The notes under the pieces are model-generated. The model ran no database searches, was not told the DNA's origin, and was given only the letters and a program-made list of their open reading frames with translations. Both the position numbers and the translations under genes were made by a program. From Armatimonadota bacterium (GTDB lineage Bacteria > Armatimonadota > Fimbriimonadia > Fimbriimonadales > ATM1): a stretch of 35,363 nt of DNA. Within the stretch, counting starts at the first letter, position 1. Each line of letters opens with the position of its first letter. The DNA lies in contig JAJPJR010000021.1 in assembly GCA_021324165.1 (NCBI GenBank), positions 1 through 35,363 of the forward strand, in the 5' to 3' direction. This document shows positions 33,709 to 35,363 of this stretch, piece by piece.

Positions 33709-35363
33709 GAGCCTTTTCTCCAAAACAGTTTCTTTAAAAGTTCGGCCGTGATCACATACGCTGCAAGGATCGCAGCGATGAGCGCGGCAGCTCGCATCGA
33801 AAGCGGCGTCATTCCGAAAACCGGGGCAAACGGCATAAACGGCAAAGCGGCCACAACCAACGCGCACGCGGCAGAAACCAAAAGGAGCGCGCTCGCGGGA
33901 CGGCTTTTGAAAAAGACTTGTCGCGTGCGAACGACGAACAGAATCAACAGTTCGGAAATCGCCGATTCGATAAACCAAGACGTTTGAAAAAGCGATTGAC
34001 CTGCCCGCAGAATCCAGATCAATGAACCGAACGTCAGCATGTCGAAAACCGAACTGTGCACGCCGAACACGATCATGAAAGTGCGCAGCGCGTTCACGCT
34101 CCACCTTCTGGGTGTTGCCAGCGTCTGCTCATCAACGGTGTCACCGGCAAGGCACAAAGCGGGAAAATCCGTGAGGAAGTTGTTGAGAAGGATTTGCGAA
34201 GGAAGGAGAGGCAAAAAAGGCAGAAACGCCGAAGCCGCTGCCATGCTGAGTACGTTTCCAAACATCGCGCTGGTGTTGATGAACACGTATTTCATAGTGT
34301 TTGCGAAGATGCGCCTGCCTTCGGTAACCGCATCGCACAGAACACTCAGCCCCCGTTCGAGCATCACAAAATCCGCGGCCTCTTTCGCGACGTCGGCAGC
34401 CGACGAAACCGAGATGCTCACATCGGAAACATGCAGCGCGGGCGCGTCGTTGATTCCATCGCCGATATAGCCCACTACAAATCCGGCATCGCGGCATGCT
34501 CGGATGATCCGCTCTTTTTGCACGGGATCAATCTCCGCGAATAGATCCACCGTGAGAACTTTTGCGGCGAGCGATTTCGAAGATAACGTTTTCAGATCGT
34601 CGCCCACAATCAACCGGTCTGAGTTCATTCCGATGATGTTTGCGATGTGGGCCGCTGTGTGACGGTTGTCGCCGGTAATCAGTTTGAGTGTGATTCCAAG
34701 TTCCCGCAGTTTCGCAACAGTTTGCGGAGAGTCCTCCCGCAACGGATCTTCGAACGCCACAAACCCTGCGAACTCCATGTCGGATTCGATGGACGCGTCG
34801 AGTTTCGTGCCAGCGGGGACGGTTTTTCGCGCAACTCCCAACACTCGGTATCCCTCATTGCAAAGTGATTCGAACACCGCCTGCGCTTGCGAGCGCGGTT
34901 CGGATCCGATTTTGCAAACCTCGAAGATGTTAGCAACCGCGCCTTTGGTGACCAGGCTGAGTCCGTTTTCTGATTCGACAACCACGCTCTGCCGCCGTCG
35001 GATAAAGTCATAAGGAACGGATGCTGCAATTTTGGAGTCGTGAGCAAGCTGTGCAGGGGCAGATTGAACCAGCGCCGCATCAACCGGGTTGTTTTTATCG
35101 CTTGCGCCAAGCGCGTTCAGTTGAGCCAGTTTCAGCAGTTCGGCGCTTTTGCTGCCGCTTGCATCGAACGCTCCGGTCAACGTGAGCGCGCCTTCGGTCA
35201 GCGTGCCGGTTTTGTCCGAACACAAAACGTTCATGCTGCCGAAATCTTCGATGGATTCCAGCCGTTTTGCGATCACCTTCTTTTTGGACAACGAGCTTGC
35301 GCCGCGGGAGAGCGTGACCGACATGATTGCCGGAAGCAGCTGCGGCGTCAGCCCAACGGCAAG
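33696..35363 (-). CDS. mgtA: Magnesium-translocating P-type ATPase (MgtA/MgtB type), 5' end beyond window
   Basis: The frame is open to the window edge (555 residues seen), and the first visible residues LAVGLTPQLLPAIMSVTLSRGA match the segment before the phosphorylation site in type IIIB ATPases. Phosphorylated Asp is in CSDKTGTLTEG; the hinge motif is GDGINDAPAL; about six C-terminal membrane segments follow, including NTSAMFGNVLSM and PSQILLNNFLTDFP, which are characteristic of Mg2+ importers. It uses ATP to bring Mg2+ into the cell. The real start is upstream, so a regulatory leader (such as an Mg-sensing RNA) cannot be judged. The internal Met at 35324 is not a start. Confidence 0.93.
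   Translation of the reverse strand, partial: LAVGLTPQLLPAIMSVTLSRGASSLSKKKVIAKRLESIEDFGSMNVLCSDKTGTLTEGALTLTGAFDASGSKSAELLKLAQLNALGASDKNNPVDAALVQSAPAQLAHDSKIAASVPYDFIRRRQSVVVESENGLSLVTKGAVANIFEVCKIGSEPRSQAQAVFESLCNEGYRVLGVARKTVPAGTKLDASIESDMEFAGFVAFEDPLREDSPQTVAKLRELGITLKLITGDNRHTAAHIANIIGMNSDRLIVGDDLKTLSSKSLAAKVLTVDLFAEIDPVQKERIIRACRDAGFVVGYIGDGINDAPALHVSDVSISVSSAADVAKEAADFVMLERGLSVLCDAVTEGRRIFANTMKYVFINTSAMFGNVLSMAAASAFLPFLPLLPSQILLNNFLTDFPALCLAGDTVDEQTLATPRRWSVNALRTFMIVFGVHSSVFDMLTFGSLIWILRAGQSLFQTSWFIESAISELLILFVVRTRQVFFKSRPASALLLVSAACALVVAALPFMPFAPVFGMTPLSMRAAALIAAILAAYVITAELLKKLFWRKGSQEY

Noticed and set aside
35285-35324. Complete short P-type ATPase starting at 35324
   Set aside because: The frame continues upstream to the window end with conserved ATPase sequence, so the gene is truncated by the window, not short.

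Overview
The window is gene-dense bacterial chromosome of moderately high GC from what looks like a diderm (outer-membrane) bacterium. The evidence is an RND efflux pump with a periplasmic adaptor, a beta-barrel-like exported protein ending in Phe, an O-antigen-ligase-type membrane protein and paired class A/class B penicillin-binding proteins. The mix of planctomycete/cyanobacteria-style WD40 signalling proteins, a Chlamydia-like class Ic ribonucleotide reductase and several apparently leaderless genes would fit a lineage such as Armatimonadota (Fimbriimonadales-like), but this is inference; no rRNA or other phylogenetic marker is present. No mobile element, CRISPR array or origin was seen, and no stretch over 300 bp lacks a gene.

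Layout. 1-5157 (minus): nrdB, nrdA and the 5' half of metE, i.e. dNTP synthesis and B12-independent methionine synthesis. 5321-7634 (plus): exported barrel-like protein, a COG4705 membrane protein and a short-chain dehydrogenase with a damaged nucleotide-binding motif. 7651-8136 (minus): VOC/PhnB-like protein. 8249-14751: a signalling island with a BTAD/SARP-type regulator carrying an AAA-like ATPase (plus), facing a giant ATPase-transmembrane-coiled-coil-WD40 protein (minus) whose ATPase domain is a paralogue of the regulator's; divergent from the latter is a secreted TolB-like propeller. 14943-15425: DinB-like protein. 15464-21110 (minus): metal-efflux cassette (Cys-rich exported protein, a 21-codon leader ORF, adaptor with two heavy-metal-binding modules, RND pump), then tRNA-Glu and a LysM/SH3/NlpC-P60 peptidase. 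22748-26749 (plus): two GT2 glycosyltransferases and an O-antigen ligase/polymerase with TPRs. 26746-32709 (minus): ROK kinase, methyltransferase, PBP1A, PBP2. 32752-33708 (plus): queG. 33696-end (minus): MgtA-type P-type ATPase, truncated by the window.

The most notable candidate system is the 8.2-14.8 kb island. Three GTGAC half-sites spaced exactly 11 bp lie just upstream of a -10 element six bases before the ATG of the WD40 gene. This resembles SARP operators and suggests that the BTAD regulator controls the membrane WD40 ATPase. Other points worth checking are the Leu at the radical-tyrosine position of NrdB, the Gly-to-Val changes in the SDR, a ROK protein without its zinc cysteines, the doubled metal-binding modules in the adaptor and the doubled Cys modules at the PBP1A C-terminus.
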